Source: Coptis chinensis (lineage: Eukaryota > Streptophyta > Magnoliopsida > Ranunculales > Ranunculaceae). From it: 64,000 nucleotides of DNA. The stretch lies in the NCBI GenBank assembly GCA_015680905.1, contig CM027377.1, positions 5,542,501 to 5,606,500 of the forward strand, written 5' to 3'. Below the pieces are notes generated by a model. It searched no databases. It was not told where the DNA came from and was given only the letters and a program-made list of their open reading frames with translations. Position 1 is the first letter of the stretch. The number at the start of each line of letters is the position of its first letter. This document shows, piece by piece, positions 22,570 through 34,424 of this stretch. The translations under genes and the position numbers were made by a program.

Positions 22570-24450
22570 CAACTGTGTCTGAGCTGTATTTGTAACAAAC
22601 TATACTGATTCTCTAAGAATAAGCAATGTAAGTTTTCTGTTGCAGGAGAATAAAACAATTTCAGTAGAATGGCACAAGGGAAAACAACGAGAACATTCAT
22701 AATCCAATCAGAAATCAAATAAAACAGAGTTTTGCAGGTATCCATTCTCCTATCAAACCCTAGTGTAGAATAATAGAGAGAGGAGTGAGTACTGAACCAT
22801 GTTTACACAGTCTCACTCACAACAAACTAATTACTCTCACCAAAAAGTTCTTCTCTTTTCATCATTTTTTCCTCAAAACTTAAACAAGAATCAGGTGAAT
22901 CATCATCCAAACTTCCTATTTCCAACACTTCATCTTCCTGCTCATCTCTTGTAACATTCACAACTTTGAACTCCGAGGAACCAAAGTACTAGTACCCGAT
23001 GATCTAAGAACCCAGAAACGACTTTGATTATTCAAGCGTAACCCTCTCAACTAAAATTCTAGTCATCTTAAATTTCCAACTCAACCCCTCAAAATTGTCC
23101 TTCAAATACCCAAATGCTTATCACGTGCTCTAGCTTTAGGTATAGTGAAACCAATACCAAAGCTAAAAGATTTCACAATTTTTTGCTCTTCCTCAAATAT
23201 CAATCTCTGCATCCCCCTAACAATTCTCATGAGACCACACAACACTCAAATAATTTCTATATCCTCAAAACTCACCAATAAATATACCTGTTTTTTTTAA
23301 TACTGAACTCAAACCTTGGAACCCAACCTATTAAAAAACCATTTAAAGTAATAAATTTTCATTCTTTTACACAATTACCCTTACAATTTATTCAAAAAAA
23401 AAATGATATAGTGTTGTAATTTTTTCATCGTATGTTTTTTTAGACTTTTTTGGTTGTTATCCAAGTGGTTTCAACTTTCAAGTAAATAAAAACATGAAAA
23501 CTTCATGTTGTAGAAAGATCCTGCTCCCTCCTTGGTCCAATTGTTTAACTAAAAACATTTCCTCGCTATTTATCATGTGTTCGAATTCAAATTGATCAAC
23601 ATTTATAACACTAGAAGAATTGAACAAAATAAAAAATTGAATAACAAATAGAACAAGGATATTACTTTAAAGTTTTGAAGAAAGAAAGACAAGCAAAACA
23701 TTTATACGTATTACGTAAAGAAAAAAAATATTATATATTCATATATCAAATGCTTAAGAAATTTGGAAAATCCATAATTCAATGTTCTAGAAGTTACCGA
23801 AAATTCGTTGGAAATTTTAATGGTACGTTTGCCTACAACTAGGTCAACATCTATGTCCTCTGTAAGACTGTAGCCATTATGGTAAAATAAACAACTCTAT
23901 GACAATCAACCAAAGCAACGTGTCACCTATATAAAAGGCTTCCAATATATGAAAAACAGGAACAATATTATAGATGTCGGGTAAGAAATATAAGTTATTG
24001 TGATCAGAAATGACATTTATAGGTTTAGATAACCTATCAAAATAAAAATCACGGAAACAAACAAATTCTTGACTTTCAAACATGCCATCCTCCTGGATGA
24101 AAACAAAGGAAAAAAAGGACTATGAATGAAACCATCTCATATACTAACAAAGATGAGACCTTTAAACTAATTGTCATATCCTACCACTGTATTCAAACCT
24201 TCTGTTAAACGATGGAACACTAGGTCGAAGTAATTAGCCAATTACATCAACAAAATGTAAGTAAGAAGCTGTACATTTTAAGACCAGAGAACACCAAACC
24301 CAAATACGGCAGAACTAATTCTAGTGGCATCAACAAAGAACAAACCAAAGACACCCAACAGAGAGAAAATAGATCAATTCAATATAAAAATAGTTCCTCT
24401 ACTTAAAAACACAACTTTCCACTAATAAAACTAATACCCATCAATAATTA
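22570..24450. other. Transposon-derived or intergenic DNA; one unexplained minus-strand frame
   Basis: No gene recognised. On the minus strand at 22985-22827 a frame of about 53 codons with protein-like composition (VVNVTRDEQEDEVLEIGSL, then EEKMMKREELF) ends at TAG. It resembles a C-terminal coding piece, but I do not recognise the family. Given the gene fragments nearby, it may be another captured exon. Confidence 0.35.
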
Positions 24451-24451
24451 G

Positions 24452-24539
24452 TTATATTTCACGCAAAATTTTCACACAGGCTGGCTTACCAAAATGTTCT
24501 TCGAGATACTCCTTAGGATCAACCGGTTCTTCGTCCGCC
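24452..24539 (-). pseudogene. QCR6 (complex III hinge protein) fragment
   Basis: After an acceptor-like TTTTAG the frame reads ADEEPVDPKEYLEE and continues with a degraded KPxCVK block before a TAA. This matches the N-terminus of plant ubiquinol-cytochrome c reductase hinge protein, an acidic, Cys-rich 69-aa subunit. The paired cysteines are partly lost (family ESCKPKC is EHFGKPAC here) and the rest is missing, so it cannot be functional. It lies 0.6 kb from a CACTA-type terminus and may be captured DNA. Confidence 0.55.
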
Positions 24540-24939
24540 CTAAAATTTTCAAAGATAATATACCAATCAGATCCATTATTAAATATGTAAAACAAAACAT
24601 GGCCATCTCTTTCTTCCTTTTTTTCACATAGTTTGGTAAAATTTTAATAAATGAATAAATTTAATAAATGGAATGATAAAAAGATTGAGACATGGTAAGT
24701 GACGGAAGAATATCACGACCTCAGACTGGATGTGTTTTCTGTTGTGGACTGTATGAAGAAAAGGAAAAGAAAAATCGAAAATTAGTTTTGAGTGCGGTGA
24801 TGAATTAGTTTTGAGGGGATGATAATTTTAGGGATGCGGCGGTGAGAGAGAGAGAGCGAGGAGAGAAAGAAATTTTCGTTTTTAACTCAATGATATTTCG
24901 TTTTTTTTCGTTTCGCTCTTTCGCGAAATTTTCAAAATT

Positions 24940-25144
24940 TTAATAAGTAACACTTCTCCAACGCTTTTTAAGCGTTAGCAATTAATTCCGGAAATTCAAC
25001 TAAATAAAGTAGCGCTTTACAAGATTACCAACACTTATTTAGCGTTGGAAATTTACTAACAGTAAATAAGCGTTGCAAATCAAAAAAGGTGCGTGTTGCA
25101 AATCAAAAAAGGTGCGTGTTGCAAATATCATATTATGGTGTAGT
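24940..25144 (-). mobile_element. CACTA-type transposon terminus
   Basis: Read on the minus strand the end is CACTACACCATAATATGATA. It is followed by subterminal repeats with the word GCGTTG/CAACGC, including a 22-bp tandem (GTTGCAAATC, then AAAAAAGGTGCGT) at 25073-25120. This matches the ends of En/Spm-like elements. No matching opposite end was found between 20700 and 24900, so the element is truncated or rearranged. It abuts the MULE copy at 25145 with no gap. Confidence 0.55.
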
Positions 25145-25736
25145 GTCTTAAGAGGAATTTTGACTTAACCCCCCAAAGTTTGGTAGCATTTTGACTAAAC
25201 CCCCCATTTTTAAAATCATTTTAGTTTGCCCCCCACTCCGTCAATTTTGTGTGTAACAGACGTTGGTATTTTAGCTATTGACCATTTTACCCTTATGAAA
25301 TAGACGTTGTATTGCCCCCCACATTAACACGTTAAACCCAGCTTTGCAAAAACCCCCCAAAAGTTGCCATTATTTAATTCTTGCACTCTCTCTCTCTCAT
25401 ATTTTATATATTGACCATTTTGCCCTTATGTTGGGTTTCCCGCCACATTAAAACGTAATACCCATTTGAGAAAACCACCCAAATATTGCCCTAATCTAAT
25501 TCTTTCACTCTCTCTCTCTCGATCTCTGTATGCGGAGTACTTTAATTTAGTAATTGTTGGTAAGTCTCGTTTATCTACATTTAATTTAGTTTTGTTTAAA
25601 AATATTATATTTTTGTTTCATTTTTTGCTCTCTCTCTCTCTCTCTGTTGTGTGTTTCTACCCTTTTATGTTTTTGGTTGGGTTGATTACTTGTAAGGGGA
25701 ATTATCATTTTGTTGTATGCTGTAGTTTTAGAGAAA

Positions 25737-28431
25737 ATGGTTGCTTTAAGGTATCGAGTTCTTAGATTGCATATTAATGGTGAATGGAGAGAAGCTACTA
25801 GGATGGTGTTAGGCGTAATGTATATATGGGTGGGCATGAACTAAATACCGAGTTAGTTGATGGCGAGAAGGCAAACATGACAGAATTAGTTGAGTGGATC
25901 ACAAAACATGTTGACTGCAATTGTAACCCTATATTGGAGATTACCTAGAATGAAAGAGGAAATCTAAGGCAGCTAGTTTCTGATGATGATTTGAAGTATA
26001 TGTGGGTTCATACAAAAGCTGATAGAAGTAGATATACTGATTTGTATGTGAAAATTACTGAGGTTGAGGAATTGTCGAGTAGTAGTGATGATGAGGAAGA
26101 AGTAAATGACGATAAGGAAGAAGTGAGTGATGATGATGTTGTAATTGTAGGAGGGAAACCATGCAAGAAGGGGATTGAATTTGATCTCGATGAGTGGCCA
26201 ACTGTGGAAGAAGTTAATAGGATTGTGGGCTTTACAAGTGGTTCATGTAAAGGTAGAAAACTTTTAGAATACAATATTGATGGTAGTGGGTCTCAGCCCC
26301 AGACTTTAAGTGTTGAATCACTTGGAGGGGACCATTTGGGTGGGGTGGAAACCTAACCTAGTTAGTCTACTAAAGGAATACCAGAAAGCTCTAAGTCCCA
26401 AAGCAGCTCTAAAACAGAATCAAAATAAAAGTAAGGCAAACTATACTTTCCAAGCCTCTTCTTCTCAAGTTGCAGGTACGTTTTCATTTATTGGGCTTAC
26501 TTCCGAGCTTATTTTTCATTTCTTCTTCTTACATATTTAATTGCCCCTTATTAATTAGATGAAGTTATTGATGACTACTTTAACTTGGATTTTCTCAACT
26601 TTGGAGTGGATGACCATGCTGCTGATACTGCTAATGTGACCATTGATAATGGTATATTAATAGATTGGTTTTAATTTCATATGTGACATTTTTCTATTAC
26701 AGTGTCTAATTACATTGGTTTTAATTTCATAATTTTCATATGTAGATGAAGCACAAACTGGTGGAGCACATACAGAAGGGGGTAGATTAAATGTGGACCA
26801 AATTGATGCAGAAGAGGCTTACCATAGTGAGTTCTCATCATATGAAGAATACATACCTGATGCAGTAGAGAGTGATAGTAAAGAAGAACAATTGGTTGAA
26901 GAAAACTTGAGAGGAAATGATAATGTTGTAGATGAAAGGGATGTTGGTAGAATAAATGAGGTATTGGAGAGAACATACAACATACTAACTGATGAAGGAG
27001 TGGTTGGGGTTCCACAATATTTGAAGTTAGAGGTTGTGTAGTGCTGGAAAGATAGGTATGAGTGTAGGGATTATGTCAGACTTTATGCTATTAGTAATAA
27101 GTTTGTTGCTGAATACACAAGAAATTATAGTAATAAGATTGAATGTAAATGCAAGGCTGATGGCTGTCCCTGGATGATTTATGTGAGGGTGTTACCAAAT
27201 AAACATACAATGAAGTGTATGAAGTTGGTGAACACACATATATGTGAGTCTGATAGGGAAGACAATAATCCAATAGCAAATGCAGGCTGGATAGCAACCA
27301 GACTTGAGAAAGAAATGAGGCTTCATCATAGGGTATACACACCTAATGATGTTATGGTGGAAATTATGGATAAGTATCAGGTTAGGATTAAGTATTGGCA
27401 AGTTTGGCATGCAAATAACATGGCAATGGAGAAGATTCATGGTTGTTATGATACTTCTTATGCAAAATTATCTGAGTTGTGTAGGCAGCTTTTGCAAGCT
27501 AACCCATGAAGTGTTGCAAAGCACTCTAGACATAAAAATTTCCATAGTTTTATGACTGTGTGTATTGCATTCAAGGCTAGTCTATATGGTTTTGTGCAAG
27601 GTTGTAGGCCTATGATAGGACTTGATGGTTGTTTCTTGAAGGGAAAATATGGAGGTGTCTGCCTATCTATTATTGCATTAGATGGTAACAATGGATTGTT
27701 CCCTGTTGCTTTTTATTTGTGTATTGCTGAAAATATAGAGACACCCTCAGAAGTTGACTATTATCTCTGACAGGCATAAAGGATTATGTTCTGCAGTTGC
27801 AACTGTTTTCCCTTATTGTAATCAGAGGTATTGTTTCAAACACATGGTCAAGAACATGAAAACTAAGTACATAGGAGTTGAGCTTGAAGCCTGGAGTGCT
27901 GCCAAAACATATTCAGAGTCAGAGTTTGCAAAACTGATGGATGAGCTGGAAAAGCTTGACAGTGGAGCAAAAGACTATTTGATGGGTGAAGACCCAAGGT
28001 TGTGGGCAAGATCATACTTTGATGAAGTGTGTAAGTCTGATCATTTGTCTAACAACTTTTCAGAAGCATGGAATAGTCGTATATTGATGGTTAGGGACAA
28101 ACCCATTGTCAAAATGATTTTACAAGCGATGATCTTGCAAATAAAGTTATTATATGACTAGAAAGAGAAATGTGAGCCATGGAATGATAATGATTTAGTG
28201 TCAAGGGTTAAGAATATTATTATTGACCTTCGCAACAAAATTGGAAATTTGAATGTGAGTGGTTCAGCAATTGAAGGCACATTTTTAGTGACTAATGTCT
28301 TTACTGGAAAATGGTGGAATGTGGACTTAAAGAGACACACATGTGATTGTCATGAATGGCAAGTCACTGGCATTCCTTGCCTTCATGTTGTAGCTGTCAT
28401 TAAACCAAAGAGACAACCATGGATTGAGTAA
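25737..28431 (+). pseudogene. MuDR/MURA-type transposase remnant
   Basis: Domains in order: a PB1-like N-terminus (LRLHINGEWREA), an acidic linker (26060-26140), the MuDR DNA-binding zinc domain (CKCKADGCPWMIYVRVLPNK ending NTHIC), the DDE core (GLDGCFLKGKYGG with the first D; ISDRHKGL with the second D; NNFSEAWN with E), and a SWIM zinc finger (CDCHEWQVTGIPCLH). In-frame stops occur near 25843 and 27040, the frame shifts several times, and the stretch joining the first and second catalytic D is deleted. It cannot encode active transposase. Confidence 0.88.
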
Positions 28432-28445
28432 GATCATTGAATTTC

Positions 28446-28725
28446 TATTTCTGTGAATCATTTCTGTCTGTCTTTCTGCGAATCATTTATGTCCTGTCTT
28501 TCTGTGAATCATTTATGTCTTTCTGTTAATCATTTATGTCCTGTCTTTATGTGAATCATTTATGTCTGTCTGTGAATCATTTATGTCTGTCTTTCTGCGA
28601 ATCATTTATGTATGTCTTTCTGTGAAGGGGTCATTTATATCTTCTTCTTTCTGCGAGTCATTTATGTGAATCATTTTTGTCTTTATGTGAATCATTATAC
28701 CTCCATTTCTGTGAATCATTTGTGA
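28446..28725 (+). repeat. Minisatellite, unit about 22-28 bp
   Basis: About ten imperfect copies of a unit built from TGTCTTTCTGTGAATCATTT with ATGTC spacers, directly after the transposase stop codon inside the MULE. Confidence 0.85.
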
Positions 28726-29279
28726 ATCCAAACCTAACAGATTGCTCTCTTCTTGAACATTAGTTGTGTCTATAAAAAAATGACATTCCCAATTGACAAA
28801 CATGAAAAAATCAATCAAATAAGAATAAGTAATTAAATAAGCAGTCTTCTTACCTCTTATTAATTGCTTTATTCTTTTTCTTCTTCTTCTTATTCTTAGT
28901 GATTCAAAAAGGAGAAATTGGTAGGATGAAAAAAAGACGGTAAGCAATTGATTTGGGGGTTTATTTTTTCTGTTGAGAAGACAAAAACTACTGATTGAAT
29001 TGATTTGATTTGATAAGAACAAATTTGTTTGACAGAGGGAACGTGGGTAACGAAGATCTTCTCTCTGACTCTTGTTTTGATTGGGAAAAGAGAGTATGGA
29101 AAAAGGGTTTTATCTATTTTGGATTAGGAACAATTCAGTTCGGCAAAAAAGGGCGTAGAATTCCTTTTTTCTGCCGAATTATCGCAAAATCTGATGTGTC
29201 AGTCTCAGAGGAAAAAGGGGGGCTGACGTGGGTGCCTGGGAGCATTCTCAACTACTCAATACTAATGGTCTTTGGCTAG

Positions 29280-30160
29280 CCATTTGGCCCGCCCTATGGC
29301 CGAACTTGCTACATAGATAGCTAATGACTCAAACACTTAAAGTCCACTTGAATAAATAATATATGTATATTGATAGCTAATAATTCATTACATACTTTGT
29401 TTGAAGAGTTTATGTTTTTCTATTTTTTTTAGGAGATTGCAATCAAAATATTATACACACACAATACTTGTATAGATGAAAAAATTATGATTAAGTTAAC
29501 ATTTCCGTGAAAATTGGAGGTTCTTTAAATATGTATGATGAACATGAATAATTGCTAAAATGAACCAAAATTATACATAACCACTCTTAGGTTGTTTGAA
29601 ATGACCGTGAATTGACCCTTCCTCAACGATAAGCACTACTGTCTTTTTATCGTGGTCAAGCATTTTACATCCTCTTCCTCTGTGATTTCCGTCTTAATCA
29701 AGCAATTAATCACGGATGGTAAAGCTATAAAATATATGACTATCATTTTAATAAAAGTGTGATCAGACTCTGTACATTTTAGTAGCAACTGAAGTCCTTA
29801 CCTACATATAACCAAATCCCAATAAAATTACAATAAAAATTAGGTGTCAAAATAGAAATGTCCAAATTGCATCAACAGGTACCTACTAACCAAATTGCAT
29901 CTCTGTGATTACATCAACAAGTTCTCACTTAACCAAATAAATATTGTTAGTGATAGAAATAACTTAAGCTTAAATGATTTCATAAAACACCAATCACCAT
30001 ATAAGACGAAACATCTAAAATGGTCTGCCCCATTAGGTGGTAAATGCTAGGATGCATTTATCTTCTAATCGCTTATTCGAGCACATCATTTTTACCCCCC
30101 ACACCCAAAAAAAAAAAAACTGAGCCCTTTTTAATGGTTGTGCAATTAATCACAGGGCTT
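29280..30160. other. AT-rich DNA, no gene seen
   Basis: Nothing coding recognised. The palindrome GGCTAGCC (29273-29280) marks the point where similarity to the 41-kb copy ends. Confidence 0.5.
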
Positions 30161-30162
30161 AC

Positions 30163-30306
30163 AGTAAGAGTGGCAAAGCGGCAAAAAGCAGATCCACTGG
30201 CATTAGTACCAGCGTACTCATCATATGGACATACCTGGTGGTAGATTTCACAAGTGATGCCCTTCTTTTCGTCACACCATCGCTGTACACAGCTCCTATG
30301 AGCATA
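30163..30306 (-). pseudogene. RINGv (RING-CH/MARCH-type) E3 ligase fragment
   Basis: After acceptor TTATTCAG the frame reads YAHRSCVQRWCDEK and then ITCEICHQ, the second half of a RING-CH zinc domain (conserved HxxC, W and CxxC). The first half (the CRIC...C part) is absent upstream. A GTATGT donor follows HQ at 30235, but the frame continues without stop into YDEYAGTNASGSAFCR, which resembles the region before the first membrane helix of plant RINGv proteins. Two parts normally separated in the protein lie side by side. It is an internal fragment with no start and no 3' exons. Confidence 0.65.
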
Positions 30307-30788
30307 CTGAATAAAACAATATTAGAATCCACATAATTCAACTGCATGAAGATATTTACATTACCCTTTTACGGATTAACATTATTATCCGTAAAGTCAC
30401 CGCAGCTTTCATCATCTGTTGTTGTTCAAAGCATGGTTCACCTATTTATGAATTTAGTGCTCACCATAGAATTTAATCACGATAAATATGGTACATAATA
30501 TGGTACACGACTCAACATGTGAAATACATAGCAAAATCTGAAGACATGGTGCACATTTTTTAATATGCAAGTGTAGCAATAAGAGTCGTCACAGACCCAC
30601 AATCTTAGTTCTAAAATTGGGAAGAGTAACGGGAAGAAACACAAAAAGAACAAAACTATTCAGCTAATCACTCATAATAAGAATTCCACCAAAACATGCC
30701 AACATAATACACATCATACATGGCTGAATCGTTGCTTGACAACCAAATCCACAAAATGTAATCTTCAATTTCAAGCCGCTCGATCACA

Positions 30789-31037
30789 TCAAGGAGTTGC
30801 AGGGATAAGTGTAGCAGGATGCCTGGTAACAGTAGCCAGAATGTTAGCATAACCCACGAGCCTAACCAAACTTTCCTCATCCTCAGCCTCAGCCACCCAT
30901 ACATGAGTTGCCATGTGTGACAACATTTGAGCCATGACTGCCTCCAATGAACTTGTGACCTTGCATGTCAAGGGTGCATTGTGTCCCCTATGCATGCTCC
31001 TTCCCATGCCGATAGTCAGGCTTGTGAGGCTACTAAA
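30789..31037 (-). pseudogene. CBSX6-like CBS-domain protein, last-exon fragment (copy 1)
   Basis: The frame starts in IGFFSSLTSLTIGMGRSMHR, runs through APLTCKVTSSLEAVMAQMLS and ATHVWVAEAEDEESLV, and stops after ATLIPATP. It matches the C-terminal CBS motif of the Arabidopsis CBS-domain protein CBSX6. The upstream two-thirds of the gene, including the other CBS motifs, is missing, so it is a fragment. Confidence 0.75.
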
Positions 31038-31197
31038 GAATCCAATAACACAAAAAGAACAAAACTATTCAGCTAATCACTCATAATAAGAATTCCACCA
31101 AAACATGCCAACATAATACACATCATACATGGCTGAATCGTTGCTTGACAACCAAATCCACAAAATGTAATCTTCAATTTCAAGCCGCTCGATCACA

Positions 31198-31446
31198 TCA
31201 AGGAGTTGCAGGGATAAGTGTAGCAGGATGCCTGGTAACAGTAGCCAGAATGTTAGCATAACCCACGAGCCTAACCAAACTTTCCTCATCCTCAGCCTCA
31301 GCCACCCATACATGAGTTGCCATGTGTGACAACATTTGAGCCATGACTGCCTCCAATGAACTTGTGACCTTGCATGTCAAGGGTGCATTGTGTCCCCTAT
31401 GCATGCTCCTTCCCATGCCGATAGTCAGGCTTGTGAGGCTACTAAA
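31198..31446 (-). pseudogene. CBSX6-like last-exon fragment (copy 2)
   Basis: Second copy of the same fragment within the 409-bp tandem repeat, with identical sequence. It has the same stop codon and the same missing 5' part. Confidence 0.75.
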
Positions 31447-33839
31447 GAATCCAATACTCCTACAGCCACCAAATCCCTAAATTACAATAGCTCGCTCATT
31501 TCAGAAATCACACACACACACGCACAAACCAAAAATAAATAAATAAAATAAAATAAACAAATAAAAAATCAGTCCCCTAAACAATGGAGTAGCACATGCC
31601 CAAGCAAAGAAAAACTCTTTGAACCTACCAAATTTTGCAAATCCTTATGTTGGGTTTTGTATTGGGAGCGAGAAGTGAGTCTAAAGCTATTTGGTGGAAA
31701 GTGGGCGAGAAGGTTAGTTGTAGGTTTGTAGCATGCAGTGTGGAAGTCCAAATCTGAAAAAATTCTTAGCGTAGAATCAGTAGTATGAAAATTGAGAAAA
31801 AGCAAAAAACATCTAAACGTATATATATAGGCACGCACACAATTTAGTCGTTCCAAGTAATGTAATGGAGAAACAATTTACCTCCAACAGACATAAGCAA
31901 TGCCGCGAGAGTAATGCAAGAACTCCAAATCCATAATTTCCAGCTCTTGATTCCATAACCACAGGATGTACACCTGGTCCATCCGAACTAACCACTGCAT
32001 AACTGTCACACCCCGAATTTCGACAGAATTCGAAATTACATTATTTGTTCCCGACTCTTCGATCTCCGAGGTGTGACGCACTCTCCACTCCCAAAAACCC
32101 ATAAATAGTTTAAAATATGCGGACAATTAAAAACCAATAAAATTTTTTAACTTAAACAACAGTCCTCTTCATTTCAAAAATTTCCAAATAAGATTAGGTT
32201 ACAAATCTCTTTTCAATAACTCCTTATTTAAAATTACAAATGAAAGTACAAATACATTGTCTAGACTGAAAATCTATATCACCTTTAGGGAAAACAAAAT
32301 ACATCCTGAGATGCAATGCTAACACAAACCACACGCAGCAGCCAATCTTCTTCATCACTAAACCTGTCAAGACTTATCAACTATGTTCATTTAATGAACA
32401 CACCCGATAAGCAAACATGCAAATCGGGTCAGCATTATAAACAATGCCGTGTGTGAGTAGTCCTAAAATACAACATATAATATACATATATATATACACA
32501 ATCCATAATGGCAGTTAGTTCCTCCACCGAGGCCTTTAACTTTCAACGACTAATACAACATCCTTAAGTACAATAATCTAGGCGGTGTAGTTCCTCCACC
32601 GGAGGCCTTTTAACTTCCCACTAACCACACAACAAACTATACGCGATAATAAATAAGGCATTTAGTTCCTCCACGGTAAATTTAGGTTATAACTAAACTA
32701 CTAACCAGCCAAACATATACAATCATCTATCTAGAGATATATTATTTACCAACATATTACCATAATTATATTAGTTTAGACTTTCTTTGTGTGTCCCTAA
32801 AATCACGTCAGATCTATGTTTTACCTAGTTTCCCTGGCTACCACAATCGCTACCCAACGCCCGACATGTACATCCACATGCCTCCCTTTACATAATGAGC
32901 CACTACGCCATGTAACCACCACGAAAGGGATGCCGCGACACCGTAAATCCTCACACGGAAGCCAAATCTATGTAAGCACCGCCACTATTCGGCATAAAAT
33001 ATTATGCATCATCGTTCTATTTTTGCTTAACGGAATATATCAAGCCACTATTCGCCACGATTGCCCAACACATGGGTCAATCACATCTTATATATACACC
33101 CAACACATGGGTCAATCATATCACATAAGCCCACACAAGGCAAATCTCATGAGTTGTGGTAGTCGTTCCTGTAGATTTTCGCTATTCGTAATTTATTCAG
33201 GTGTCATACGTTTATGACTCATAAGCATTTCTACTATACCACGTGCAGGTCAATTACCTTATTGCACTAAGCCACAATACATAGAAATATCTCAGTTACC
33301 TCATAACCATTTTCATTCTTTCACGTGCCAATATATTATTGCACTACACCACACTCCCGTGGGCAAATATTCACCAATACTATATTAGCATCTCACATAT
33401 AAAATAATGGAGTGTATATACATTTTTCCATGATATTGCAGTAATATAACTATCTCAACATATTATATTATGTCACAATGCTTCAACGTATCACATACAT
33501 TTTTATTATAACGTATTAGGAATATAATATCTCCTAACATCTCAATATCGTCACGTGTCAAAAATACATAACATCAAGGTCAAATCTTTCTTAGATATTG
33601 ACAACCACATATATACTAGCTTCCACAGCATTTTATTATTATATGTGTCCATATAATATACACATAAAACGTATCACAAATAAACAGTCCACAGTCCACA
33701 ATCAAAGCCCAATATATATATATATGCTTTACACACTACTCACGTCAAATCTAAATTAGATAATGACAAACCAAGTTATATAATATCGACAACATTTTAT
33801 TTCTATATTTATCCATATAGTCCAATATGTGAAAAACTA

Positions 33840-33960
33840 TAAAAGTCAACATTCACAGTCAACGGTCAAATGTCAAAGTCAACGGTCGACGGTCAAAGCC
33901 AAAGTCAACACATCATGGTCAAAGTCAAAGTCAACACATCATGGTCAAAGTCAACACACC
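33840..33960 (+). repeat. GGTCAAAGTCAAC tandem array (left part)
   Basis: Short imperfect tandem units with CATGGTCAAAGTCAACACAT. The array continues at 38297-38410 beyond the CACTA element, so the transposon landed inside it. Confidence 0.8.
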
Positions 33961-34424
33961 CACTAGTAGAAAAAAGGGCTTTTGTGACTGTTTTAAAATG
34001 TTATTTGTGATCGTTTCATTCAAACGGTCACAAATGGCAGAAAATGGCTTTTGTGACTGTTTTGAAATGCTTTTTGTGAATCTCGGATCTAGAACCGTCA
34101 CAAATCCTTTTTTTTTAGAAAAAATTTGTGTATTGAAGATTATTTGTGACTATTCTCCCAAAATAGTTAAGCCCATACGTGCCACCAGAAGAAAAAAGAA
34201 ATCCCATCTAAAATAATCCCAACACTAAACACACTTAGAAAAAAAAAATAAAAAATACTAGACAGTTCCAAATGAGCCAACTTTCTCCTTCTAACCATTT
34301 TTTTTTTCTTTTTGTTTTTTTGCTCTTTCTCCTTCTTTCTCTCATCTCAACAAGGTAAGTAAAGGAAAGTTTTCATTTCAAGCACCGATTTTTTTTAGGG
34401 TTTTATTTGACAAAATTGGGAGGA

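Larger units (their letters stand above)
25145..29275 (+). mobile_element. Mutator-like element (MULE) with dead transposase
   Basis: The left end is shared with 21685-22175. The coding remnant runs 25737-28431. The right part includes a minisatellite and a segment related to 41223-41390, ending near AATGGTCTTTG. I could not find long terminal inverted repeats between the two ends, so it is a non-TIR MULE or the true ends lie elsewhere. The right boundary is approximate. Confidence 0.6.
30638..31456. repeat. Exact 409-bp tandem duplication (two copies)
   Basis: Units 30638-31046 and 31047-31455 are identical by eye over the full 409 bp. Both contain the CBSX6-like exon fragment. Identity without a single visible difference means a very recent duplication or an assembly duplication. 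Confidence 0.9.

Noticed and set aside
26008..27691. Several minus-strand frames (26008-27691)
   Set aside because: Shadows of the MULE transposase, which has the conserved domains on the plus strand.
29270..29310. Helitron 3' end (GGCTAGCC hairpin with CTAG)
   Set aside because: No matching TC start and hairpin spacing could be placed at the other side of the fragment cluster.
32816..33217. 133-codon open frame
   Set aside because: Inside the solo LTR with no recognisable domain.
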